A stretch of 13,563 bases of DNA. It comes from Planctomycetes bacterium UBA1662. GTDB lineage: Bacteria; Planctomycetota; UBA8108. This document shows, piece after piece, positions 1-7,158 of the stretch. The position numbers and the translations under genes are program-made. Location: assembly GCA_002320775.1 (NCBI GenBank), contig DCKY01000159.1, positions 9,036 to 22,598 of the forward strand, read 5' to 3'. Within the stretch, counting starts at the first letter, position 1. Each line of letters begins with the position of its first letter. Under the pieces are notes generated by a model. It was given only the letters and a program-made list of their open reading frames with translations, did no database searches and was not told where the DNA came from.

Positions 1-1150
1 GATCGAGCCAGGCCAGGGTCAACTCACCCACAATCCGGGTCTGCTCAACGGAGCCGAGAGTCTCTCCCTGGAAATTGATGAGAGGAAAGAACGGGTTGCA
101 GAGGGTAACCTCGGCGACGCCGCAGCTGATGGTCGTCGGCCCATCCGCATCGGAAAAGCCGCAGTGGTCCCCGAGTGGAAGGTTCGCCAGGTAGGAGCCT
201 CCTCCCTCGGGAAGGGCCTCGAAGATCGGCTGTGAATGAAAAACAGGTGGAGTTGTACAGTCCTTCTCGCCCTCGAACACAAGCACGGGCCTGTCGACAT
301 CCTCGGCTTCATCGACAGGCTGGCGTCGGCCCAGAACAGGAGATATGGTCCTCCCCAGGGGCGCCAGCAGCACGGTGGTTCGAATGGCCAGGTCCTTGTC
401 CAGAAGCCCCCTCGCGGCAGCCAGCACGGAAGCTCCGCCACCGGCTGAATGACCCATCAACGCCGATGCCCCGGCAAGATGGCCATGGAATACCGAATCA
501 CGGTCCTCTCCCTCGGCCTTCAGGCGCGCCAGCACAAATTGCAGATCGAGAGCGTACTCATCCAGGTCGAGCACCAGCGTATCGCTCAGCCGGTCAGAGA
601 TCGCGAAGACATAGCCCGCAGGCACCAGGGTCTCCCAGAGGTAGGCGTAATCGAGCGTCTCCATATTGTAGCCGTGGCCGAAGACGACCAGGGGAAATCG
701 CCCGGGCGCGGCCTCGGAGCCGTCCCCCTCTTCGAGCGCGGGATAGAAGACATCGATAGGGATAGCGCCCGAGCTTCCGGGTGAATCTTCAAAAGAGAGC
801 GCCACATGACCCACCTCGTAGCTCCCGGCCCGGAGCCCGGGACAGGCGGGATCCCCGCCGCCGAGAAAAAGCCACTCGAGCAGATAGACGGCATCGCTCA
901 GGTCAGCCTCGAAGTCCGAGTTGACGTCAATACAGGACAGCTCGCCACAGAGAGGAGCCTCTCCGCCGCGAAAGAGCCAGGTGAGAACATGGACCGCATC
1001 GCCAAGATCTACCAGTGAATCGCCATTGGCATCACCGCAGAGCGCTCCCTCCCCTGCCTGGAGCCTCTCCGCTGAACCCGGGCAGCTGAAGATCACGACG
1101 AGGAGAGCAACAGACGCCAACCCGCCAGGACCCGACCGAACTACACTCAT
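1..1150 (-). CDS. Secreted alpha/beta hydrolase with N-terminal dockerin-type repeats (partial, C-terminus off the left edge)
   Basis: Reading the minus strand from the ATG at 1150 gives 383 codons with no stop up to the window edge. An AGGAG sits at 1163-1167, 12 bases before the start. Residues 11-27 form a signal peptide; C23 could be a weak lipobox cysteine. Two repeats follow, exactly 35 residues apart: D40-x-N42-x-D44-x3-D48-L-x-D51 and D75-x-N77-x-D79-x3-D83-L-x-D86. Each ends in a WLF-GG turn and carries two cysteines in register (C38/C73, C68/C103). This is the dockerin/EF-hand calcium pattern. The hydrolase domain follows: oxyanion H159-G160, nucleophile elbow G-H-S235-A-G-G, probable acid D297 (GEKD) and probable base H329 (GDHCGF). 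It resembles the chlorophyllase/PET-hydrolase/dienelactone-hydrolase group. The substrate is not evident, but an exported esterase or lipase is likely. The exact family and the missing end are uncertain. Confidence 0.88.
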   Translation of the reverse strand, partial: MSVVRSGPGGLASVALLVVIFSCPGSAERLQAGEGALCGDANGDSLVDLGDAVHVLTWLFRGGEAPLCGELSCIDVNSDFEADLSDAVYLLEWLFLGGGDPACPGLRAGSYEVGHVALSFEDSPGSSGAIPIDVFYPALEEGDGSEAAPGRFPLVVFGHGYNMETLDYAYLWETLVPAGYVFAISDRLSDTLVLDLDEYALDLQFVLARLKAEGEDRDSVFHGHLAGASALMGHSAGGGASVLAAARGLLDKDLAIRTTVLLAPLGRTISPVLGRRQPVDEAEDVDRPVLVFEGEKDCTTPPVFHSQPIFEALPEGGGSYLANLPLGDHCGFSDADGPTTISCGVAEVTLCNPFFPLINFQGETLGSVEQTRIVGELTLAWLD

Positions 1151-1212
1151 GGTATTTTTCTGCTCCTGGAGAGACTCCCGAATTGCTCGCATCCTACTGA
1201 ACGAAGACTCCA

Positions 1213-1289
1213 TTGTACCACCCGGTTTCCCGGCGGTGTACGGGTATGCCCTTCAGCCTTCTCGATCCAGCAGGGCCGCTGTGGTACAA
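1213..1289. repeat. 9-bp inverted repeat in the divergent intergenic region
   Basis: TTGTACCAC at 1213-1221 is repeated in perfect inversion as GTGGTACAA at 1281-1289, with 59 bases between. Both arms lie in the 201-base gap between the divergently transcribed hydrolase gene and the ABC cassette. Such a pair could be two operator half-sites or part of a regulatory loop. A third GTAC lies between them at about 1238. I see no convincing -35/-10 pair for either gene here, so a regulatory role is inferred from position and symmetry only. Confidence 0.35.
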
Positions 1290-1351
1290 ATGATCCCGAT
1301 TACAGAAACCCCGCACAAAAGAGGAAACCGCCGACATCGAGGCGGTGGGCA

Positions 1352-2335
1352 ATGATCTCCAGGCTATTCTCGATCGCAGGCAATACCTTTATCGAATCGC
1401 TCCGGCGGCCCGTGTTCCTCGCCGTGCTGGCTACGGTCTGCCTGCTCCTGGCCCTGAACCCCGCCATCAGTACCCTCACCCTCGGAGAAGACGACAGGCT
1501 CCTTGTCGACCTCGGCCTTTCAACGATTCTCCTTGGCGGAATCTTCCTCAGCGCATTCATCTCCACCGGGTCCATCTCCCGGGAGATCGACAGCAAGACC
1601 ATACTGACCATCCTCTCCAAGCCTGTGGGCAAGCTCTGCTTTATCGCCGGAAAATACCTCGGCGTCTGCGCCACGATCAGCCTCGCCGGCTGGATCTGGA
1701 GCCTGGTCTTTCTCCTGGGAGTCCGCCACGGCGCCATCTCTGCAGCCTGGGAGAGCTCAGATGGACCGGTGCTGATCTTCGGGCTGGGAGCGGCCATTAT
1801 CTCGGTGACGGTCGCCTCCTGGGGAAATTATGCGCGAGACTGGAACTTCGCCACCAGCGTCTCGCTGCTGCTGGCGGCGCTCCTGCCGCTGGCCTGGACC
1901 CTGGTCCTCCTGGTTGCGAAAGACTGGAGCCTGCAGGGCCTCCAGGCCGAATTTACCGCCGAGGAGAAGCAGCTTGGCCAGGTGCTGCTCGCCCTGGCCC
2001 TGGCTCTCCAGGCTCTCTGGATCCTGGCGGCGATAGCGATCGCCTGCTCCACTCGCCTGGGCCAGCTGGCCACCCTGATCATCTCCTTCGGCGCCTTCCT
2101 GCTCGGCCTCTCGAGCGATTCGCTCTTCGGCGGCCCCGGCCGCGAAAAAGCCCTGGCGAAGATCGCCTACGGGATCACCCCCAACCTGCAGTTCCACTGG
2201 CTGGCGGATGCTCTCTCCCTCGGCAACCCGGCCTCCGGGTTCTACCTGCTGCTGGTGAGCGGCTACACGATCCTCTTCATCGGCGCCATCCTCTGCCTGG
2301 CAGCCGCTCTCTTCGAAGGAAGAGAGACCGGCTGA
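1352..2335 (+). CDS. ABC-2 type transporter permease (NosY-like)
   Basis: This 327-residue integral membrane protein is the channel subunit of an ABC-2 export system, paired with the ATPase encoded next. About seven to eight hydrophobic segments are visible (near 20-37, 54-72, 95-125, 140-158, 165-190, 212-235, 238-255 and 302-322). After the second comes the cytoplasmic coupling motif SREIDSKTILTILSKPV (about 75-91), typical of ABC-2 permeases that interact with NatA/NosF-like ATPases. The chosen ATG has GAGG nine bases upstream; a GTG at 1345 opens a different frame and is not the start. It is the first gene of a plus-strand cassette, 67 bases before the ATPase gene. The substrate cannot be told from sequence. 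Confidence 0.85.
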   Translation: MISRLFSIAGNTFIESLRRPVFLAVLATVCLLLALNPAISTLTLGEDDRLLVDLGLSTILLGGIFLSAFISTGSISREIDSKTILTILSKPVGKLCFIAGKYLGVCATISLAGWIWSLVFLLGVRHGAISAAWESSDGPVLIFGLGAAIISVTVASWGNYARDWNFATSVSLLLAALLPLAWTLVLLVAKDWSLQGLQAEFTAEEKQLGQVLLALALALQALWILAAIAIACSTRLGQLATLIISFGAFLLGLSSDSLFGGPGREKALAKIAYGITPNLQFHWLADALSLGNPASGFYLLLVSGYTILFIGAILCLAAALFEGRETG

Positions 2336-2402
2336 CCACGGGCTCTAAAAAGGATCGTTTTCGCTGGAACTCGGTCGGCTTCAAAGGCAGGATGACCCGC
2401 AA

Positions 2403-3377
2403 ATGAAGCCTCCCCCGGACACCGCTTTCGTCAAGACGGCCGGCCTCAAGAAGATCTTCAAGGACTTCTGGCTGCGCCCGAAGGTCGTCGCCCTCGAGGG
2501 GCTCGACCTGGAGATCCTGCCCGGCGAAGTACACGGTCTCCTCGGGTCCAACGGCGCCGGAAAATCAACGACGATCAAGCTCATCCTGGGGCTGCTCTTC
2601 CCCACCAGCGGGGAGGTGACGGTTTTTGGAAAGCCGCCCGGCGATGTGGAGACCAAGAACCGCATCGGCTACCTGCCTGAAGAGTCCTATCTCTACGGGT
2701 TCCTCGATGCGGAAGAGATACTCGATTACTACGGCAGGCTCTTCAACCTGCCCGGCCCGACACGCAGGAGCCGGATCGCGGAGCTCCTCGATATGGTCGG
2801 CCTGCAGGGAATGCGAAACCGGCCTCTTGCGGAGTATTCGAAAGGAATGCAACGCCGCATCGGAATCGCCCAGGCGCTCATCAACAACCCCGACCTGCTG
2901 ATCCTGGATGAGCCGACCACCGGCCTCGACCCCATCGGCGCCCGGGAGGTCAAGGACCTCATCCTGCGGCTCAGGGAGGAAGGCAAGAGTGTGCTCCTCA
3001 GCAGCCACCGCCTGGCTGATGTCGAAGACGTCTGTGACCGAATCACGGTTCTCTACGGCGGCTGCAAGCAGGCCGAGGGAACCATCGATGAATTACTCAG
3101 CTCGCCGGAATCGACTGTCATAGAGACCGACCGGCTCGATGCGGACACGCTCGCCAGGATCGAGGCGCTGCTCAAAGACGCCGGGGGGCTCTCGATCAGG
3201 AAGACGGAGTCTCCACGCCAGAGCCTGGAAAACTTCTTCCTGGGCCTGGTCGAAAAGGCGGGCCGCGAGGGAGCGGAAACCAGCGGGGCCACGGGCGGCA
3301 CCGGGGTTGCCCGTTTCCTGACCCGCGAACGGCCAGCGGAAGAAAAAGACGCCCCGGCCGAAGAGGCTGCCGACTGA
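2403..3377 (+). CDS. ABC transporter ATP-binding protein (NatA/NosF/CcmA type)
   Basis: This 324-residue cytoplasmic ATPase powers the adjacent permeases. Its motifs are in canonical order: Walker A GSNGAGKST at 48-56, signature YSKGMQRR at 145-152 (replacing LSGGQ, as usual in this subfamily), Walker B LLILDEP at 165-171 with catalytic E170, D-loop GLDP at 174-177 and switch H202. The Q-loop position reads YLPEE (90-94), glutamate rather than glutamine, which is common in NatA/NosF-like exporters. The last 25 or so residues are an acidic Ala/Glu tail with no domain character. The ATG follows an AGGA by ten bases. The stop is separated from the next gene's ATG by one base, so the two are almost certainly translationally coupled. 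Confidence 0.95.
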   Translation: MKPPPDTAFVKTAGLKKIFKDFWLRPKVVALEGLDLEILPGEVHGLLGSNGAGKSTTIKLILGLLFPTSGEVTVFGKPPGDVETKNRIGYLPEESYLYGFLDAEEILDYYGRLFNLPGPTRRSRIAELLDMVGLQGMRNRPLAEYSKGMQRRIGIAQALINNPDLLILDEPTTGLDPIGAREVKDLILRLREEGKSVLLSSHRLADVEDVCDRITVLYGGCKQAEGTIDELLSSPESTVIETDRLDADTLARIEALLKDAGGLSIRKTESPRQSLENFFLGLVEKAGREGAETSGATGGTGVARFLTRERPAEEKDAPAEEAAD

Positions 3378-3378
3378 G

Positions 3379-5019
3379 ATGCCCGCCACCGCCCCGGAAA
3401 AAAATGATAGCAGAGCGCGCCTGCCGATTCCCCTCATGGTGACCCTGCCGGCGGCGGCCCTTCTCGTGGCCTGTCTCTACGAGCTGCTGGGCAGAGGAGC
3501 GGCCCTGGCCGAGGCGACATCCATCCGCGTGACCGGGACCCTCCTGCTGTGCTGCTGCATCTTTACCTTTCTCTGCCATCTCGCCAGGCTGGCCCTGGGC
3601 CTTGGCGGCCAGGTCTCAGCTGTCGCCCGCACGCTCCTATCGGAAGCGACCAGCACCAGGATCGCGCCCGCCTTCCTCTTCGTCCTCTTCTCGGCCCTGG
3701 CGGCGCTGGCCCTGTTTGACTCCCCTGAAACACCCGTTCGCTACCTGCTCCAGGGGTTCCTCAGCTATTCACTGGTCATCACCTCGGTGCTCGCCGGAAT
3801 CCTCACCCTGCTGCTCTCCTGCAGGACGCTCAGTATCGAGCTCGAGGACAAGCTCATCGAGACCCTCGCCGTCAAACCCATCGGCCGGGGCAGCTATCTT
3901 GCAGGCAAGTGGCTGGGGCTCGTCCTCCTCAACGGAATCCTGCTGACGGTGGCGCTGAGCGCCATCTACATCTTCTCAGTTCACCACATCGCCAGGCTGC
4001 CTCCCCGGGACGAGAGAGATTCTGCAGTCGTCCGGGAAGAGATCCTCACCGCGAGGGAGCTGGTTCCCGCCCGGATCGAACCTCGGCTTGAGGCGCAGGT
4101 CGAGCGCCGCCTGGCTATCCTCCAGGAGAAAGAACCGGAGAGCATCGAGCGCCTGGCCCGCCGGGGACACCGGCATTCACACGGAGCAGAGGGTCATCCC
4201 GGGCTCGCTGAAAAAGATCGGCTGGCGAGGGCGCGGGAGAGCCTGCGTGAAGACCTGGAGCGGCGCTCGCTCAGCATCTCCCCCGGAAAGAGCCGGAATT
4301 TCAGTTTCGCCGGTCTTGAAACGCTGCGCGGCAGCGGCTCTCCGGCAAGGGTGCGCTATCGCCTGGCAAGCCAGCCGGGCCGAACCCCGGTCACCGCCAG
4401 GCTCACCGTCACCGCGGGAACCGCCAGCAGGGAGCTGACCTTCACCCCTTCCTCCACAGGCTACTTCGAGCTCAACCCGGCCGACATCGATGAGAGCGGG
4501 CTCCTCCAGCTATCCATCAGCAACCCGCCGGATTCCACCGGTGCCATTATCTTCAGCACGCGAAACGGCCTGGAGGCCCTGAAGACCAGGAGCGGCTTCC
4601 TGGGCAATCTCCTCAGGACCATGCTGAGCACCTGGATCAAGCTCTGCTTTCTCTCCGCCCTCGGCCTGCTCTGCTCGAGCTTCCTCGGCTTTCCGGTGGC
4701 CGTCCTCCTCTGCGGACTGGTCCTCCTTGTCGCTTCCACCAGCCCCTTCCTGCTGGAGGCCGCCGAGCTGGGGCGATCCGCTGACAGCCCCGGGGGTTTC
4801 TTCGAGACCTTTGCCTCGACAACGACGCAGACCCTCGCCACTGCCTTCAAACGCTATTCAGAATTCGATCCCGCCCTGCTGCTCATCGACGGAAGAACCT
4901 TCAGCTGGGGTGAGCTATGGAGTTGCCTGCTCTGGATCGGAGTTCTGTGGACCGGCCTCTCAGGAATTCTTGCAGCCCTTATCTACAAGAGGAGGGAGCT
5001 TGCGCGCATCCAGGTCTGA
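3379..5019 (+). CDS. ABC-2 type permease with large extracytoplasmic insert
   Basis: This 546-residue membrane protein is probably the second permease of the cassette. Hydrophobic segments lie near 18-35, 52-75, 96-114, 127-148 and 177-200, then 418-435, 437-458 and 512-536. Between the third and fourth groups is the ABC-2 coupling motif SIELEDKLIETLAVKPIGRG (152-171). Residues 205-410 are a long soluble insert: a charged, helical, probably coiled-coil stretch (about 212-300) with a histidine cluster (H264, H266, H268, H273), then a beta-rich part (about 305-395). Topology suggests the insert faces the periplasm. The C-terminus (YKRRELARIQV) is basic and cytoplasmic, as often seen in this family. 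The ATG lies one base after the ATPase stop. The last 20 bases are shared with the next gene. The function of the insert is unknown. Confidence 0.8.
   Translation: MPATAPEKNDSRARLPIPLMVTLPAAALLVACLYELLGRGAALAEATSIRVTGTLLLCCCIFTFLCHLARLALGLGGQVSAVARTLLSEATSTRIAPAFLFVLFSALAALALFDSPETPVRYLLQGFLSYSLVITSVLAGILTLLLSCRTLSIELEDKLIETLAVKPIGRGSYLAGKWLGLVLLNGILLTVALSAIYIFSVHHIARLPPRDERDSAVVREEILTARELVPARIEPRLEAQVERRLAILQEKEPESIERLARRGHRHSHGAEGHPGLAEKDRLARARESLREDLERRSLSISPGKSRNFSFAGLETLRGSGSPARVRYRLASQPGRTPVTARLTVTAGTASRELTFTPSSTGYFELNPADIDESGLLQLSISNPPDSTGAIIFSTRNGLEALKTRSGFLGNLLRTMLSTWIKLCFLSALGLLCSSFLGFPVAVLLCGLVLLVASTSPFLLEAAELGRSADSPGGFFETFASTTTQTLATAFKRYSEFDPALLLIDGRTFSWGELWSCLLWIGVLWTGLSGILAALIYKRRELARIQV
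4990..5002 (+). promoter_or_regulatory. Ribosome binding site and TTG start of the fourth cassette gene
   Basis: AGGAGG at 4990-4995, followed by GGGAG overlapping it, lies just upstream of a TTG at 5000. It falls within the last codons of the permease gene. No ATG or GTG is available in frame before the membrane anchor, and no other candidate has a comparable Shine-Dalgarno. The four-base spacer is short but workable. The signal decides the start and implies coupling to translation of the upstream gene. Confidence 0.65.
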
Positions 5020-6277
5020 AAACTCGAGAGCTTCCGGAAAAGCCTCGTCATACCTGCTGGCTGGAGCGGCCCTGCTGACGGCCGCGGCCTTCCTGCTCGG
5101 TCCGATCAACCGGACCAGGAACGAGCTGCAGCTGCGGGCCCATGGCTCCCTCTCGAAAAATCTTCCGCCCGACATCGCGCTGGCCCAGGCCGGACTTGGA
5201 ACCTTTCGCGCCCTGGCCACCAGCGTCCTGTGGAGCCGGGCCACCCGCCTGCAGAACGAGGGGAGCCATTTCGAAGCTCTTCGCCTGGCCGACTGGATCA
5301 CCAGGCTGCAGCCGCGCTTTTCGGCGGTCTGGAGCTTCCAGGCCTGGAACATGGCCTTCAACATCTCCCTCGCGACCGAGCTCCCCGCCGAGCGCTGGCT
5401 CTGGGTCCGCGAGGGCGTAGCTCTTCTGCGCGACAGGGGAATCCCCCTCAACCCCCGCGAGATCGATCTCTACCGGGAACTGAGCCACATCTTTCTTCGC
5501 AAGCTCTCCGGATCGAGCGATGCACACCACCTGTACTACCAGCGCCAGCTCGCCACGCGATGGCAGGCGCTTCTCGGCCCCCCACCCGAAAAAGAAACGG
5601 CGAAACCGGGAAGCTGGCTGCAGCCGGTGGCTGAAGCCTATGAGCTCTACCTCGAGAGTCCCGGGAACGGCGACCTGCCTCTTGACCGATTCCTGTCGGC
5701 TGTGCCGCGCGCCGCCGAGCTGATCACGCAACTCGAGACCATCGGTGCCGCGCCGGGACGCGAGGTGCTGCGCGAGGTCGCTGCTCACGCGCCGGGCAAG
5801 TTGGCCGAGTGGATCGAACGTAATAAGGAGGCTCCGGAATACGCCAGCCTGCTGGCCTTCCTCAGAGCCCGGTCCCTGGCGAAGGACTACAACATGGATC
5901 CCCGCTGGATGCTGGCGCTCGTAGAGGGCGACTGGGTTGACGGCGCAAAGGGAGAGAAGATCCCGCTGCCCCTTGACTGGCGGCTGCCGGAAGCGCACTG
6001 CGTCTACTGGGCATCTCTTGGCCTTCACCGCAGCCGCAGCCTGCTGCGACCCGATGAGTACGCGAGTTTTTACTGCCGCTCGAACCTGCTGAACGCGCTC
6101 AACCTCCTCAAGGACACCGGCCAGCTGACCTTCGAACGAGGCGGAGAGATCTATCGCCGCCTGCCGGCTCCCGAGTTCGCGCCGGCCCTTGCGCAAGCCC
6201 TGAAGATCGCCACGCAAAAATACCCCGGCATCTACCCGGAACCGGAAGCTTCTCCCCCTGCACCCTCCGGGAAATAG
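5000..6277 (+). CDS. Membrane-anchored helical-repeat (TPR-like) protein of the ABC cassette
   Basis: From the TTG the product has 425 residues. A basic N-terminus is followed by one transmembrane helix (about 18-35), then a long soluble all-helical region. Residues 62-150 look like TPR-type helix pairs, with WSRATRLQNEG (78-88), ADWITRLQPRF (97-107), WSFQAWNMAFNIS (111-123) and a RDRGIPLNP turn (144-152). From memory this matches a conserved but uncharacterised planctomycete protein found beside ABC-2 genes; I cannot confirm that here. The frame stays open upstream to 4727, but that part overlaps the permease out of phase and looks non-coding. It likely acts as a scaffold or partner of the exporter at the membrane. 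The product ends exactly where the convergent mogA ends. Confidence 0.72.
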   Translation: MRASRSENSRASGKASSYLLAGAALLTAAAFLLGPINRTRNELQLRAHGSLSKNLPPDIALAQAGLGTFRALATSVLWSRATRLQNEGSHFEALRLADWITRLQPRFSAVWSFQAWNMAFNISLATELPAERWLWVREGVALLRDRGIPLNPREIDLYRELSHIFLRKLSGSSDAHHLYYQRQLATRWQALLGPPPEKETAKPGSWLQPVAEAYELYLESPGNGDLPLDRFLSAVPRAAELITQLETIGAAPGREVLREVAAHAPGKLAEWIERNKEAPEYASLLAFLRARSLAKDYNMDPRWMLALVEGDWVDGAKGEKIPLPLDWRLPEAHCVYWASLGLHRSRSLLRPDEYASFYCRSNLLNALNLLKDTGQLTFERGGEIYRRLPAPEFAPALAQALKIATQKYPGIYPEPEASPPAPSGK

Positions 6278-6291
6278 CTATTTCTTTCCGG
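6267..6291. repeat. Palindrome across two abutting convergent stop codons
   Basis: GAAATAGCTATTTC (6271-6284) is a perfect 14-base palindrome. Its centre holds TAG of the plus-strand gene (6275-6277) and the complement of TAG of mogA (6278-6280), with no base between. CCGG flanks it on both sides (6267-6270 and 6288-6291, the right one offset by three T). It could form a hairpin in both transcripts and help separate the convergent units. It lacks a proper U-tract, so classical intrinsic termination is doubtful. Confidence 0.45.
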
Positions 6292-6811
6292 GCCTGAAGG
6301 CCTTCAGCCTCGCCTCATCGGTCTCGAGGTAGGGTCCGCCGAGCAGGTCGATGCAATAGGGAATCGCCGGAAAGACCGCGTCAAGACACTCACTGATAGC
6401 GCGAGGCTGTCCCGGAAGATTCACGATGAGAGCAGAACCGATGATTCCCGCTGTCTGGCGTGAGAGGATGGCCGTGGCCACCTTCTCCAGGGACACCTTT
6501 CGCATCAGCTCCCCGAAGCCTGGCATCAGCTTCTGGCAGACGGCCTCGGTCGCCTCGGGAGTCACATCGCGCGAGGCGGGCCCGGTCCCGCCCGTCGTCA
6601 CGATAAGGCAGCACCCCTCGGCAGTGGCCATCTCGGCGAGGGCCTCCTCGATCAGCGGCTGGTCATCGGTAACGATCCGCGCCACGGGCTCCCACTCGGA
6701 GCTGAGCACATCGCCGAGGTATTCGCGGATGGCGGGGCCGCCGCGGTCTTCGTACTCCCCGCGGCTGGCGCGGTCGGAGACGGTGAGAATTCCAATCTTA
6801 GCGGAGCCCAT
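6278..6811 (-). CDS. mogA: Molybdopterin adenylyltransferase MogA
   Basis: This 177-residue cytoplasmic enzyme adenylates molybdopterin with ATP before molybdate insertion, in molybdenum cofactor synthesis. It aligns well with E. coli MogA as I recall it: ISDRAS-like TVSDRASRGEY (10-20), TTGGTG at 72-77, D49 and D82 at the positions of the E. coli catalytic aspartates, LMPGFGELMR (95-104), LSRQ (116-119), NLPGQP (131-136) and PYCIDLLGGPYLE (151-163). It is slightly shorter than E. coli MogA because a loop before PYC is missing. The start chosen is the ATG at 6811, where family similarity begins. A further ATG at 6880 would add 23 unrelated residues overlapping the upstream gene. There is little Shine-Dalgarno, so translation is probably coupled to the CDGSH gene, whose stop lies five bases upstream. 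Confidence 0.93.
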   Translation of the reverse strand: MGSAKIGILTVSDRASRGEYEDRGGPAIREYLGDVLSSEWEPVARIVTDDQPLIEEALAEMATAEGCCLIVTTGGTGPASRDVTPEATEAVCQKLMPGFGELMRKVSLEKVATAILSRQTAGIIGSALIVNLPGQPRAISECLDAVFPAIPYCIDLLGGPYLETDEARLKAFRPGKK

Positions 6812-6816
6812 CGAAC

Positions 6817-7065
6817 TCAGGACAGCTGCGAGTGGCTTCCATCGCAGAAGGGCGCGTTGCAGGTACGCTTGCAGCCGCACCAGGCGATCGTCTGCGCCTC
6901 TTCGATATCAATCACCATCGGCGTCATTCCGGTGCCTGCGTGCGCCCCATCGCAATAGGGCTGGTTCTCAGAACGTCCACAGGTACACCAGGCCTTCTTG
7001 CCGGGCTCTTCATCGATCACGTAGGGAGTTTTCTGGGGAATAGGTATATCGTTATCTGAACTCAT
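6817..7065 (-). CDS. Tandem CDGSH-type iron-sulfur protein
   Basis: This 82-residue protein consists of two CDGSH motifs that each bind a 2Fe-2S cluster with three cysteines and one histidine. Motif 1 is C27-x-C29-x8-C38-D-G-A-H42 and motif 2 is C63-x-C65-x8-C74-D-G-S-H78. There is no membrane anchor, as in bacterial Miner2-like CDGSH proteins. These are thought to act in electron transfer or cluster/redox handling; no specific partner is known. The ATG is well supported by AGGAG (7071-7075) five bases upstream. It is the first gene of a two-gene unit with mogA, five bases apart. The pairing hints at a redox or Fe-S link to molybdoenzymes, but this is inference. An extra cysteine (C69) lies in the second motif. 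Confidence 0.93.
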   Translation of the reverse strand: MSSDNDIPIPQKTPYVIDEEPGKKAWCTCGRSENQPYCDGAHAGTGMTPMVIDIEEAQTIAWCGCKRTCNAPFCDGSHSQLS

Positions 7066-7145
7066 CGTTTCTCCTGCAAGCAGGTGGTTGATTACTACCC
7101 TTAGTTTGCCTTAAATCGTCTCCGAAGTCTCTATCGAAGGACTGA

Positions 7146-7158
7146 TCCGCCAGGCGGA
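7146..7158. repeat. Short inverted repeat in a divergent intergenic region
   Basis: TCCGCC-A-GGCGGA is a perfect dyad in the 187-base gap between the CDGSH-mogA unit (minus) and the peptidase-like gene (plus). Its place between divergent starts fits an operator, but the rest of the gap shows no clear promoter pair and no RNA gene. In GC-rich DNA such a short dyad can arise by chance. Confidence 0.25.

Noticed and set aside
19..894. Several open frames on both strands (for example 19-441 minus, 175-759 plus, 586-894 minus) in the left part of the window.
   Set aside because: They are shadows of the hydrolase read in another minus-strand frame, which has the signal peptide, repeats and catalytic motifs and runs open to the edge.
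1345..2406. A 353-codon plus-strand frame starting at GTG 1345 and overlapping the first permease.
   Set aside because: Its product is Arg/Pro-rich without membrane segments or motifs, while the frame from 1352 gives a textbook ABC-2 permease.
2392..2406. A five-codon mini-frame (ATG ACC CGC AAA TGA) whose stop overlaps the ATPase start.
   Set aside because: It looks like an upstream regulatory frame, but so short an ORF arises easily by chance and no ribosome site is separately visible for it.
5048..6217. A 389-codon open frame on the minus strand opposite the helical-repeat protein gene.
   Set aside because: It is antisense to a protein with clear helical and membrane-anchor character, has no recognisable domain, and long antisense frames are expected in GC-rich coding DNA.
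6811..6880. An N-terminal extension of MogA from an ATG at 6880.
   Set aside because: The additional 23 residues overlap the CDGSH coding sequence, and similarity to MogA begins only at the ATG at 6811.
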